Counted from the stretch's first letter, positions 15,172 to 21,677 are shown. The stretch: DNA of 23,103 nucleotides from Flavobacteriales bacterium (GCA_020635535.1 JACJZP010000026.1:1-23103); one strand, 5' to 3'. Numbers and translations: made by a program. The notes: generated from the sequence alone by a model not told the origin.

Positions 15172-15543
15172 TCACTTCTTGTCCAGTTGAGATTGTAAGT
15201 GACGAATGTATCCATTGATAAGACGTTCCAACTCGGAGGCCAACTCTTCCATTCGTTTGAATTCATTCTCGTCAATGTATTTCTCGTCCAAAGCCACAGT
15301 TAAATGGTCCACAGTTTCTGAAACTTCTCCTCTGGCCAAACGACAACTCTGGATATTTTCTTTATGATGAAATCGGCCGTGCCCCTCCGCAATCATAGCC
15401 GTTACGGCACGTGAAGCTCGAATCAATTGATCTGCGAGTCTATATTTTTCTTCAGGAGGAAAATGTTTCCTCGCCAAAACTGCGCATTCATTCCTATATG
15501 CTCGACCCTTTTGCCAAACCACCAAGTCTCGAAACCCACCCAT
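15172..15543 (-). CDS. Four-helix-bundle protein, 23S rRNA intervening-sequence-protein family (cassette 2)
   Basis: A 123-residue helical protein of the same family as the gene at 11293, but clearly a different branch: FRDLVVWQKGRAYRNECAVLA, HFPPEEKYRLADQLIRASRAV, MIAEGHGRFHHKENIQ, CRLARGEVSETVDHLTVAL, and a C-terminal LINGYIRHLQSQLDKK. The divergence makes a recent duplication between the two unlikely. It lies between paaG and paaH on the coding strand of the operon, with inverted 9-bp-type arrays on both sides. Its stop codon TGA is in the same frame as paaH. Probable nucleic-acid-binding oligomer by family; role here unknown. Confidence 0.93.
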   Translation of the reverse strand: MGGFRDLVVWQKGRAYRNECAVLARKHFPPEEKYRLADQLIRASRAVTAMIAEGHGRFHHKENIQSCRLARGEVSETVDHLTVALDEKYIDENEFKRMEELASELERLINGYIRHLQSQLDKK

Positions 15544-15552
15544 TACAGCTCA

Positions 15553-15587
15553 ATCAACTCTATAAACTCCGTCAACTCTGTAAACTA
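15553..15587. repeat. Right 9-bp array of four-helix-bundle cassette 2
   Basis: Four units at exact 9-bp steps on the plus strand: ATCAACTCT (15553), ATAAACTCC (15562), GTCAACTCT (15571) and GTAAACTAT (15580), alternating TCAAC and TAAAC cores. It fills most of the spacer between the paaG stop (15588) and the ATG of the four-helix-bundle gene (15543). The order ATCAACTC, ATAAAC, TCAACT recurs inverted in the left array (about 15160-15136). Confidence 0.82.
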
Positions 15588-16367
15588 TTACTCCCCTTTA
15601 AATACTGGTTTGCGTTTCTCTAAGAAGGCATTGATGCCTTCCGTGTTGTCCGAAGTTCGACCAGCCATTCCTTGAAGATCACGCTCCACGGCTAACTGCT
15701 CATCCAACGTATTCCCGAGTGAATAATTCAAAGCTTTCTTGGTGAGACCGATTCCGCGCGTTGGCATTTGCGCCATGCGCTTAGCCAATTCCATTGCCCC
15801 ATTCATCAATTCTCCGTCTGCAAAAATCTTGTACACGAGTCCAAGGTCTTTGGCTTCTTCGGCAGACATCTTCTCTCCCAGCATCGTCAATACTGACGCG
15901 CGGTGAAGCCCTACGAGTCGTGGCAGGAAATATGTTCCGCCCGTATCTGGAATCAACCCAATATTGATGAACGACTGGATGAACTTCGCATTTTCGGCAG
16001 CTACAACGATATCGCAGCAAAACGCCAGATTAGCTCCAGCTCCGGCAGCTACACCATTCACTGCAGCAATCACAGGTTTTTCAATGGCACGGATCTTCCG
16101 AACGATTGGATTGTATTTCGTCTCCACATGTTCCTCGATCTCGGAAATTCCAGAAACAGCCTCTTCCAGATCCTGTCCGGCACAGAAGCCACGGCCAGCA
16201 CCTGTGAGCAACACGCATCGAACCTCATCATTTTCCATGCAATGATCCAACGCAGTCTGCAAATTGGCACCCATGGAGTTATTGAAACTGTTGAGTTTAT
16301 CCGGTCGGTTGAGGGTGATGGTCGCAACACCATCGGCAATCTCAAATCCTAAATCTTCAAATGTCAT
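15588..16367 (-). CDS. paaG: PaaG, 1,2-epoxyphenylacetyl-CoA isomerase
   Basis: A 259-residue crotonase-fold enzyme. Oxyanion-hole segments AGRGFCAGQDL (57-67) and NGVAAGAGANLAF (104-116) are present, and GLIPDTGGTYFLPRLVG carries Asp141 at the position of the catalytic Asp of PaaG-type isomerases, without the second Glu of hydratases. The C-terminal GRTSDNTEGINAFLEKRKPVFKG is standard. It isomerises the ring epoxide to oxepin-CoA and also shifts double bonds in the later steps. It is the first gene of the paaG-to-paaY unit and has its own promoter region. PaaF, the separate hydratase, is not seen in the window. Confidence 0.94.
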   Translation of the reverse strand: MTFEDLGFEIADGVATITLNRPDKLNSFNNSMGANLQTALDHCMENDEVRCVLLTGAGRGFCAGQDLEEAVSGISEIEEHVETKYNPIVRKIRAIEKPVIAAVNGVAAGAGANLAFCCDIVVAAENAKFIQSFINIGLIPDTGGTYFLPRLVGLHRASVLTMLGEKMSAEEAKDLGLVYKIFADGELMNGAMELAKRMAQMPTRGIGLTKKALNYSLGNTLDEQLAVERDLQGMAGRTSDNTEGINAFLEKRKPVFKGE

Positions 16368-16376
16368 TCTTTATAT

Positions 16377-16393
16377 TTTGAGCGACTAAGGTA
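16377..16393 (-). promoter_or_regulatory. paaG promoter region with element shared with paaZ
   Basis: The minus strand reads TACCTTAG at 16393-16386, one mismatch from TAnnTTTG, overlapping GTCGCTCAAA at 16386-16377, the same ten bases that follow the paaZ -7 box. The ATG of paaG is at 16367. It would drive the paaG-to-paaY unit. The region 16394-16508, between the divergent genes, shows no other clear element. Confidence 0.45.
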
Positions 16394-16508
16394 GAAAGCG
16401 ACCTGAATCCATCAAATGCTGCAATCGGTCAATTGGAAACATGACCACCGTCAGAGCCTTGTGTTATGCATACGGTACTTTAGTGCTAACCTTTAAAACC
16501 ATTAAAAA

Positions 16509-16811
16509 ATGAAGTATCTATTTGCTCTCGGATTGATTTTCGCGCTGTCCAATCCATTCAATGCTGACGCGCAGAATGCCATGTATAAGAAGGAAGACAT
16601 GAAGCGTATTCTTGAAACGTACAGTGAAATTGTGGTCAATATGCCTGGTTGGGAATACAAGTATGTTGGCAACTGGGTAGCCACCATGACCATTGAAGGC
16701 GATCATACGTTGACCTTCACTCGCGGAAAAGTGACGCATTCTTACGACCTCAGTAAAGCTGTCTTCATTCAAGAGGAAGGTAACTTTGTAAAAGTGTGGT
16801 TGAGCAAATAA
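16509..16811 (+). CDS. Small secreted hypothetical protein
   Basis: A 100-residue protein with a clear signal peptide (MKYLFALGLIFALSNPFNADAQ) and a mature part of about 78 residues: a short helix (KKEDMKRILETYSEIVVNM) then alternating strands (WEYKYVGNWVATMTIEGDHTLTFTRGKVTHSYDL, AVFIQEEGNFVKVWLSK). It looks like a small periplasmic or secreted alpha-plus-beta domain. No family is recognised. It is on the plus strand, divergent from paaG and convergent with paaD, with only three bases between the two stop codons and no terminator between them. It lies inside the paa locus but nothing in the sequence links it to phenylacetate. Confidence 0.75.
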   Translation: MKYLFALGLIFALSNPFNADAQNAMYKKEDMKRILETYSEIVVNMPGWEYKYVGNWVATMTIEGDHTLTFTRGKVTHSYDLSKAVFIQEEGNFVKVWLSK

Positions 16812-16814
16812 GAC

Positions 16815-17297
16815 TCAAATGCACTTGAAATAATCAAACGGCTCTTTGCAGTCGTTGCATTGATACAATGCTTTGCAAGGTGTTGAGCCAAATTGGCTCA
16901 ACATTTTTGTTTGGCGCGATTTGCAATGCGGACACGTCACTTCTTTCGGATGACCGAGAAGCACGTTCTTGTCGGAAGTTGCCTGCTCTGGCGGTGCGAT
17001 GCCGTATTCCTGAAGTGCCTTCCTTCCCTTTTCAGTGATCCAATCGGTTGTCCATGCAGGAGAAAGCACCGTTTTTATCCTGTATTCATCGAAACCTGCA
17101 CCTTGCAGAACTGCTTCAATATCTTCTTCCATCACCTTCATGGCAGGACAACCAGAATAGGTCGGGGTTATGGTAATCTCTGGATTTCCGTTCGCCAACT
17201 TGGCTTCGCGAACTACGCCAAGATCCACCAGACTGAGAACCGGAATCTCAGGGTCCATCACTTCATCGAGTAGATTCCAAAGTTCTTTTTCGTTCAT
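16815..17297 (-). CDS. paaD: PaaD, MIP18/DUF59-family assembly protein of the epoxidase
   Basis: A 160-residue protein matching E. coli PaaD in length and order. The N-terminal DUF59 domain has EVMDPEIPVLSLVDLGVV and the TPTYSGCPAM motif (Cys about 50). The C-terminal zinc-ribbon-like part has CPHC, then SQFGSTPCKALYQCNDCKEPFDYFKC. It is thought to help assemble or mature the iron centres of the PaaABC(E) complex. I choose ATG 17297. The frame can be extended to 17393, but those 32 residues (RPKRRNL through FARND) are only the translation of a palindromic repeat. It follows paaC and ends the paaABCD unit. Confidence 0.95.
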   Translation of the reverse strand: MNEKELWNLLDEVMDPEIPVLSLVDLGVVREAKLANGNPEITITPTYSGCPAMKVMEEDIEAVLQGAGFDEYRIKTVLSPAWTTDWITEKGRKALQEYGIAPPEQATSDKNVLLGHPKEVTCPHCKSRQTKMLSQFGSTPCKALYQCNDCKEPFDYFKCI

Positions 17298-17305
17298 TTC
17301 ATTTC

Positions 17306-17392
17306 TGTCATTTCGAGCGAAGCTTGCGAAGTCGAGAAATCTATTAGTTCCACTGGTTTGAATCAGATTCCTCCGCTTCGGTCGGAATGACA
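17306..17392. repeat. Palindromic intergenic repeat, GTCATTTCGA type
   Basis: An imperfect palindrome with 18-bp arms 17306-17323 (TGTCATTTCGAGCGAAGC) and 17375-17392 (16 of 18 positions pair) and inner arms GAGAAATCT (17334-17342) and the complement of GAGGAATCT (about 17365-17373). I recognise this as the dispersed extragenic palindrome common in Bacteroidota (GTCATTTCGA...GGAATGAC with AGAAATCT inside). It lies in the paaC/paaD spacer and would form a long hairpin in the mRNA. Confidence 0.88.
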
Positions 17393-17408
17393 AAAGCCTC
17401 AGCTTTCG

Positions 17409-18167
17409 TCACCATTCACAGCCGGGATATGCCCGCTGCATGTATTGCAATTCGGAAAGGATGTAACCGAAATGCTCGGTGTGTCTTCCTTGTTTACTTC
17501 CGCTTTGCATCCAGCCATTTTCGGGCATTTCCAGCGTAGCTTCTTTTAAAACTTCTTTCACCTTGTCCTGCCAAACTGGATATAGCAGCGTAAGGTCTGG
17601 GCCGATGCCTGCTTCAATCACAGCTTTGTCGCTTTCATCCTGTACAAAAAGATCACCAGTGTACATCCAAACATCATGGAATGACTGTTGGACGCGGTTG
17701 TGACTCTCTTCCGTACCATCTCCCAATCGAAGCGTCCATTCGGTGCTTCTGCGCAAGTGATAACGAATCTCTTTAATGGCCTTGGCAGCAATAGCTGCAA
17801 CGGTTTCATCAGTTGAGTTCACCAATTCGGAGAACAGCAGATAATTGAATTGATCGAACAGAAATTGCCGTGCAATGGTGTCTCCGTAATGCCCGTTCGG
17901 AAGTTCACAGATGAGCGCATTTCGGTATTCTCTTTCAATGCGCAAATAGGCAATATCGTCCTCATCGCGGCCTTTTCCTTCCACTTCTCCCGCATACGTG
18001 TAGAGCGAACGTGCGTGTCCCAAGAGGTCCAAAGCCGTGTTGATGATGGCGATATCTTCCTCCAATTCGGGACCGTGGCCGCACCACTCGCTCAATCGGT
18101 GACCGAGAATGGCTGCATTATCTCCCAAACGGAGCAGGTAATTGAATAAAGCTTGCTTCTGTTCCAT
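17409..18167 (-). CDS. paaC: PaaC, structural subunit of phenylacetyl-CoA epoxidase
   Basis: A 252-residue ferritin-like all-helical protein, matching the PaaC family: LFNYLLRLGDNAAILGHRLSEWCGHGPELEEDIAI at the start, LDLLGHARSLYTYAG, REYRNALICELPNGHYGDTIARQFLFDQF, KEIRYHLRRSTEWTLRLGDGTEESHNR, and the end HFGYILSELQYMQRAYPGCEW. PaaC pairs with the catalytic PaaA in the epoxidase and lacks a working di-iron site itself. It starts 1 bp after the paaB stop, so the pair is tightly coupled. A palindromic repeat separates it from paaD. Confidence 0.96.
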   Translation of the reverse strand: MEQKQALFNYLLRLGDNAAILGHRLSEWCGHGPELEEDIAIINTALDLLGHARSLYTYAGEVEGKGRDEDDIAYLRIEREYRNALICELPNGHYGDTIARQFLFDQFNYLLFSELVNSTDETVAAIAAKAIKEIRYHLRRSTEWTLRLGDGTEESHNRVQQSFHDVWMYTGDLFVQDESDKAVIEAGIGPDLTLLYPVWQDKVKEVLKEATLEMPENGWMQSGSKQGRHTEHFGYILSELQYMQRAYPGCEW

Positions 18168-18168
18168 A

Positions 18169-18456
18169 TTACATGTGGCCTACTTCGTCAGGAATATCGT
18201 AGAATGTGGGGTGGCGATAGATCTTATCCTCATTCGGGTCGAACATTGATTCCACATCCGATTCCTGCGTACTGTGGATGTACTTGCTTTCCACCACCCA
18301 AATGCTCACGCCTTCATTTCTACGTGTGTACACATCTCTGGCGTTGCTGATGGCCATTTCTGCATCTGGGGCATGAAGGCTTCCTGCATGCTTATGGCTC
18401 AATCCTGCCTTGCTTCTCACGAATACCTCCCAAAGAGGCCAGTCTTTTCTTTCCAT
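18169..18456 (-). CDS. paaB: PaaB, small subunit of phenylacetyl-CoA epoxidase
   Basis: A 95-residue protein with PaaB hallmarks: WPLWEVFVRSKAGLSHKHAGSLHAPDAEMAISNARDVYTRR near the N-terminus, then SIWVVESKYI and the C-terminal KIYRHPTFYDIPDEVGHM. PaaB bridges the PaaAC heterodimers and is required for activity of the complex. It is 78 bp after paaA, a long spacer for this operon, occupied by a C-rich palindromic repeat, and 1 bp before paaC. Confidence 0.95.
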   Translation of the reverse strand: MERKDWPLWEVFVRSKAGLSHKHAGSLHAPDAEMAISNARDVYTRRNEGVSIWVVESKYIHSTQESDVESMFDPNEDKIYRHPTFYDIPDEVGHM

Positions 18457-18469
18457 TTAGTTCAATTTG

Positions 18470-18530
18470 GCCTCCCCTGACCCCTCCAAAGGAGGGGAAA
18501 TTCCTCCCCTTTGGGGAGGTTAGGAGGGGC
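18470..18530. repeat. C-rich palindromic intergenic repeat in the paaA/paaB spacer
   Basis: Two perfect 7-bp hairpins, 18481-18497 (CCCCTCCAAAGGAGGGG) and 18503-18519 (CCTCCCCTTTGGGGAGG), inside a larger imperfect palindrome with 29-bp arms 18470-18498 and 18502-18530 (22 of 29 pair). The RNA could form either one long stem or two short hairpins. I recognise the CCCCTCCAAAGGAGGGG type as a dispersed repeat of Bacteroidota genomes. Confidence 0.88.
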
Positions 18531-18534
18531 TGAT

Positions 18535-19485
18535 TTACGCTGCGTCTTTCGTTTTTCGTTCTGCTTTCTTTTTGGCGTAGGCTGTGGCTGCTTCGCGAAC
18601 CCAAGCACCATTATCGTACGCTGCCTGTCGTGCCGCCAATCGTTCCTTATTGCATGGGCCGTTGCCTTTTATCACGTTATAAAACTCCTCCCAGTCGATC
18701 TGGCCCCAGTCGTACGATTGCTTCTCCTCGTTCCACTTCAACTCAGGGTCGGGAATGGTCAATCCAAGGAAATTAGCCTGTGGAACGGTCTGGTCGATGA
18801 ACTTCTGACGGAGGTCGTCATTGCCCATCCGCTTGATCTTCCATGCCATGCTCTGTGCAGAATGGGCGGAGTCTTTATCGGAAGGACCGAACATCATCAG
18901 ACTTGGCCACCAGAAACGGTTCAGCGCATCCTGCGCCATGGCTTTCTGCTCTTCTGTTCCTCGGCAAAGCGTGAGCAGAATCTCATATCCTTGACGCTGA
19001 TGGAAACTCTCTTCCTTGCAGATACGGATCATGCCACGCGAGTACGGCCCATAACTGGTTTTCTGCAACATGATCTGATTGACAATGGCCGCGCCATCCA
19101 CCAACCAACCAATAGCACCGATGTCGGCCCACGTCAATGCTGGATAATTGAAAATGCTGCTGTATTTAGCTTTGCCGGAAAGAAGTTCTTGAACCAGTGT
19201 TTCTCGATCTTTTCCGAGTGTTTCGGCAGCGCAGTACAGGTACAGTCCGTGACCGGCCTCATCTTGAATTTTAGCGAGCAATGCCACCTTTCTTCGCAGG
19301 CTTGGTGCGCGGGTTATCCAATTTCCCTCTGGCAACATTCCCACCACTTCAGAGTGTGCATGCTGGGAGATCTGGCGAATCAAATTCTTCCGATACTCAT
19401 CTGGCATCCAATCCTTGGGCTCGATCTTTATTTCTTTCTCGATCTTCTCCTCAAAAATCTTCTGCAGGTCTTTTTCTTGGGCCAT
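18535..19485 (-). CDS. paaA: PaaA, catalytic di-iron subunit of phenylacetyl-CoA epoxidase
   Basis: A 316-residue ferritin-like protein. The di-iron site is intact: Glu46 (HAHSEVVGM), the ExxH motif Glu76/His79 (DEAGHGLYLY), and a second ExxH Glu159/His162 (KEESFHQRQ). WPSLMMFGPSDKDSAHS and the end NVIKGNGPCNKERL are PaaA-specific. With PaaB, PaaC and the reductase PaaE it forms the 1,2-epoxide of phenylacetyl-CoA from O2. I use ATG 19485; the longer frame begins with a TTG at 19515. It leads the paaABCD unit. A TAAACTTG box (one mismatch from TAnnTTTG) is at 19510-19503, just upstream. Confidence 0.96.
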   Translation of the reverse strand: MAQEKDLQKIFEEKIEKEIKIEPKDWMPDEYRKNLIRQISQHAHSEVVGMLPEGNWITRAPSLRRKVALLAKIQDEAGHGLYLYCAAETLGKDRETLVQELLSGKAKYSSIFNYPALTWADIGAIGWLVDGAAIVNQIMLQKTSYGPYSRGMIRICKEESFHQRQGYEILLTLCRGTEEQKAMAQDALNRFWWPSLMMFGPSDKDSAHSAQSMAWKIKRMGNDDLRQKFIDQTVPQANFLGLTIPDPELKWNEEKQSYDWGQIDWEEFYNVIKGNGPCNKERLAARQAAYDNGAWVREAATAYAKKKAERKTKDAA

Positions 19486-19572
19486 GCTTTTGAATTTGTG
19501 AACAAGTTTACTCAATAATCAACATCGGACATTGACCCGCGTCAGTATCCGTAACCATACCAACAAACCACA

Positions 19573-20550
19573 CTAATAATAGTTGAGCGGCATTGGTACT
19601 ACCACCTCAATGCTCTCGCCATAATTTTCCTGCAACTTGGCTTTCAAAATATCTAGGCTGTTTTGATCCAGTGCCTTCATCTGTTCTTCCTTATGAATTC
19701 CAGAACGCTCCCAATGAATTAGAAATATGCGCTCTGGAGCGCACAGATCGATCAATGGCCTCGGATACTCATCAAACTCAAGCTTGGCCGATGCACTGAT
19801 GAACATATCATTTATAGAATGTTCTTTAAGCAGACTCTTTGGGAACATACCATTTGGAGCAGTTGCCCCAGAACTCATGAATAGCATTCGATAGGTTACC
19901 TCTCCATCATTTAGGAAGTCGATGACGTACGAATAGGTTTTTCCTGCTTGCCAATCAGAAACAAGAATAGGCTCTCCACTGATATCGGAACCATAAATGC
20001 GATCCTGTGCCCCTATGCCGGCCAACTTAGGCTGGTGCACACTATTGAATGCCATTGCCCTAACGGTACTATCAGATCCGTAATACCAATATCCAAGTTG
20101 TCTTTCGGTTCCAGCTATATCATTAACAACAACCAACTGATGTTTTAACTGATAATAGGCCAGTATGTGCTTACCAGTGTGGTTAAGTAGAATTGGAGTT
20201 TCAGATGGAATGTAACGTAATAGATGTGGAAGATCTAAGAGATGATTGTAATGTGAGTGTCCCACCATAACCATCTTCACTTTACGGAGAGCGGCCGGAT
20301 TGATGTAGAGCTCTACGTAGTTGACGTCAGTTTTCACTTTCCCCAGCGAAACCTGTAATGCTGATAGATTACTGATGTAAGGATCTGTAAGTATTGCAGT
20401 TTCACCCCGTTGCACAGATAAACATCCGGTTCCATAATACCTTATCTCAGTATATATTGAATCGGTTTGCCCTTTACAGGAACCAACAATCTGAAAAAGT
20501 ACAAGAAGCAGAATTGCACTTTTGGGCAACCATCTTATGACCTGAATCAT
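19573..20550 (-). CDS. Metallo-beta-lactamase-fold lipoprotein with HxHxNH site
   Basis: A 325-residue protein with a lipoprotein signal (lipid Cys25 in IVGSCKGQ) and an MBL-fold domain: the strand pair YYGTGCLSVQRGETAILTDPYIS (39-60) is typical, and the metal motif reads GHSHYNHLLD (His98, His100, Asn102, His103), where the usual HxHxDH has Asp. A further candidate ligand is in FNSVHQPKLAG, and a late His in IFLIHWERSG. Loss of the Asp may change metal content or activity. The substrate is unknown. It lies between paaA (same strand, 87 bp away) and paaE (divergent, 47 bp), but there is no evidence that it acts in the pathway. Confidence 0.85.
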   Translation of the reverse strand: MIQVIRWLPKSAILLLVLFQIVGSCKGQTDSIYTEIRYYGTGCLSVQRGETAILTDPYISNLSALQVSLGKVKTDVNYVELYINPAALRKVKMVMVGHSHYNHLLDLPHLLRYIPSETPILLNHTGKHILAYYQLKHQLVVVNDIAGTERQLGYWYYGSDSTVRAMAFNSVHQPKLAGIGAQDRIYGSDISGEPILVSDWQAGKTYSYVIDFLNDGEVTYRMLFMSSGATAPNGMFPKSLLKEHSINDMFISASAKLEFDEYPRPLIDLCAPERIFLIHWERSGIHKEEQMKALDQNSLDILKAKLQENYGESIEVVVPMPLNYY

Positions 20551-20574
20551 TTAATGAATAGGAGTGAATAGCCT

Positions 20575-20582
20575 TATTTTCG
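20575..20582 (+). promoter_or_regulatory. Candidate -7 box of paaE
   Basis: TATTTTCG, one mismatch from TAnnTTTG, 15 bp before the ATG at 20598. It is followed by GCGTCAAAT, which is similar but not identical to the GTCGCTCAAA element after the paaZ and paaG boxes. Confidence 0.35.
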
Positions 20583-20597
20583 CGTCAAATATCGCAC

Positions 20598-21677
20598 ATG
20601 GCTGAATTCCATCCGTTAGAAGTTGTTGACATTAAGCGCGAAACCGAAGAAGCGGTTTCCATCAAACTGCACATTCCCAATGAGCTTAAGGAAGAATATT
20701 CGTTCGTTCCAGGGCAATACCTTATGTTCAAACATACCGTGAATGGCGAGGAACTGAAACGTTCCTACTCCATCAGCTCTTCACCCGGGGAAGGCGAGTT
20801 ACGTGTTGGAGTGAAGGAAGTTCCTCATGGTCGGTTCAGCACTTTTGCTAACCGCGAATTGAAAGTTGGAGACAAGCTTTGTACACTACCGCCACGTGGA
20901 AGATTTGTTATTCACACGGCCCCTGAAAACCAAAAGCACTACGTGGCTTTCTGTGCCGGAAGTGGGGTAACTCCCATTATCAGCATGATGAAGCATGTGC
21001 TCGAAGCAGAACCTAAGAGCAAGTTCACGTGCTTCTATGGCAATCGGTACGCCAGCACAATCATCTACTTTGATGAGATCAATGCATTGAAAAATCGATT
21101 TCCAGAACGACTGGAGATCCATTACGTGATGAGCAAAGAAGAAATGGGATCGGATTTTTTCCGTGGGAGAATTGATGAAGCCAAGATCCGCAAATTCAGT
21201 GAAGTATTGTTCGACCCAATGCTGATCGATGGATACTACCTGTGCGGACCGGAACAGATCATCCACGCGGCCAAAAATGTACTTTCCGAAAAGGGTGTTG
21301 AAGCAGAAAAAATCCATTATGAACTATTCGGCACTCCAAACCCAACCAGTGGCTTTGCTCAGATTGTTGAGGAAGAAGACACCGAAACGGTGAAAAGTCA
21401 TATTACGGTTGTAATGGATGGCGATGAGTTCAGTTTCGAGATGAAATCAGGTCATATGACCATTTTGGATGCTGCCGATAAGGAAGGGTTGGACGTTCCA
21501 TACTCTTGCAAAGGTGGTGTTTGCTGTACTTGTCTTGCCCGGGTAAAGGAAGGCGAAGTGAGCATGGAACTCAACTATTCGCTTACTGATAAGGAAGTGG
21601 AATCAGGTCTTGTTTTAACCTGTCAGGCACATCCCAAAACGCCACGTGTAATAGTGGATTTTGATGATATTTGGTAA
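20598..21677 (+). CDS. paaE: PaaE, NADPH-dependent reductase of the phenylacetyl-CoA epoxidase
   Basis: A 359-residue reductase in three parts: an FAD domain (KRSYSISSSPGEGELRVGVK), an NAD(P)-binding domain (FCAGSGVTPIISMMKHVLEAEP, YGNR, YYLCGPEQII), and a C-terminal plant-type [2Fe-2S] domain. The cluster ligands are Cys304, Cys309, Cys312 and Cys342 (YSCKGGVCCTC and LTCQAHP). It passes electrons from NADPH to the di-iron site of PaaA. Unusually, it is divergent and apart from paaABCD, with the MBL gene in between. It is followed after 12 bp by a small lipoprotein gene on the same strand, so the two may share a transcript. No second reductase is present nearby. Confidence 0.96.
   Translation: MAEFHPLEVVDIKRETEEAVSIKLHIPNELKEEYSFVPGQYLMFKHTVNGEELKRSYSISSSPGEGELRVGVKEVPHGRFSTFANRELKVGDKLCTLPPRGRFVIHTAPENQKHYVAFCAGSGVTPIISMMKHVLEAEPKSKFTCFYGNRYASTIIYFDEINALKNRFPERLEIHYVMSKEEMGSDFFRGRIDEAKIRKFSEVLFDPMLIDGYYLCGPEQIIHAAKNVLSEKGVEAEKIHYELFGTPNPTSGFAQIVEEEDTETVKSHITVVMDGDEFSFEMKSGHMTILDAADKEGLDVPYSCKGGVCCTCLARVKEGEVSMELNYSLTDKEVESGLVLTCQAHPKTPRVIVDFDDIW

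Noticed and set aside
11293..15543. The four-helix-bundle genes could be Avd proteins of a diversity-generating retroelement
   Set aside because: There is no reverse transcriptase and no template/variable repeat pair in the window; sequence motifs fit the intervening-sequence-protein branch.
11293..15543. Presence of a 23S rRNA intervening sequence
   Set aside because: No rRNA sequence is present on either strand; the genes lie between paa genes.
19486..19515. GTTTAC and ATCAAC motifs upstream of paaA, as in the cassette arrays
   Set aside because: Only one copy of each, without periodicity, so chance is the simpler explanation.
18511..19518. Long plus-strand open frame of 335 codons opposite paaA
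   Set aside because: It is the antisense of a clear PaaA gene with an intact di-iron site; its protein has no recognisable family or plausible start.
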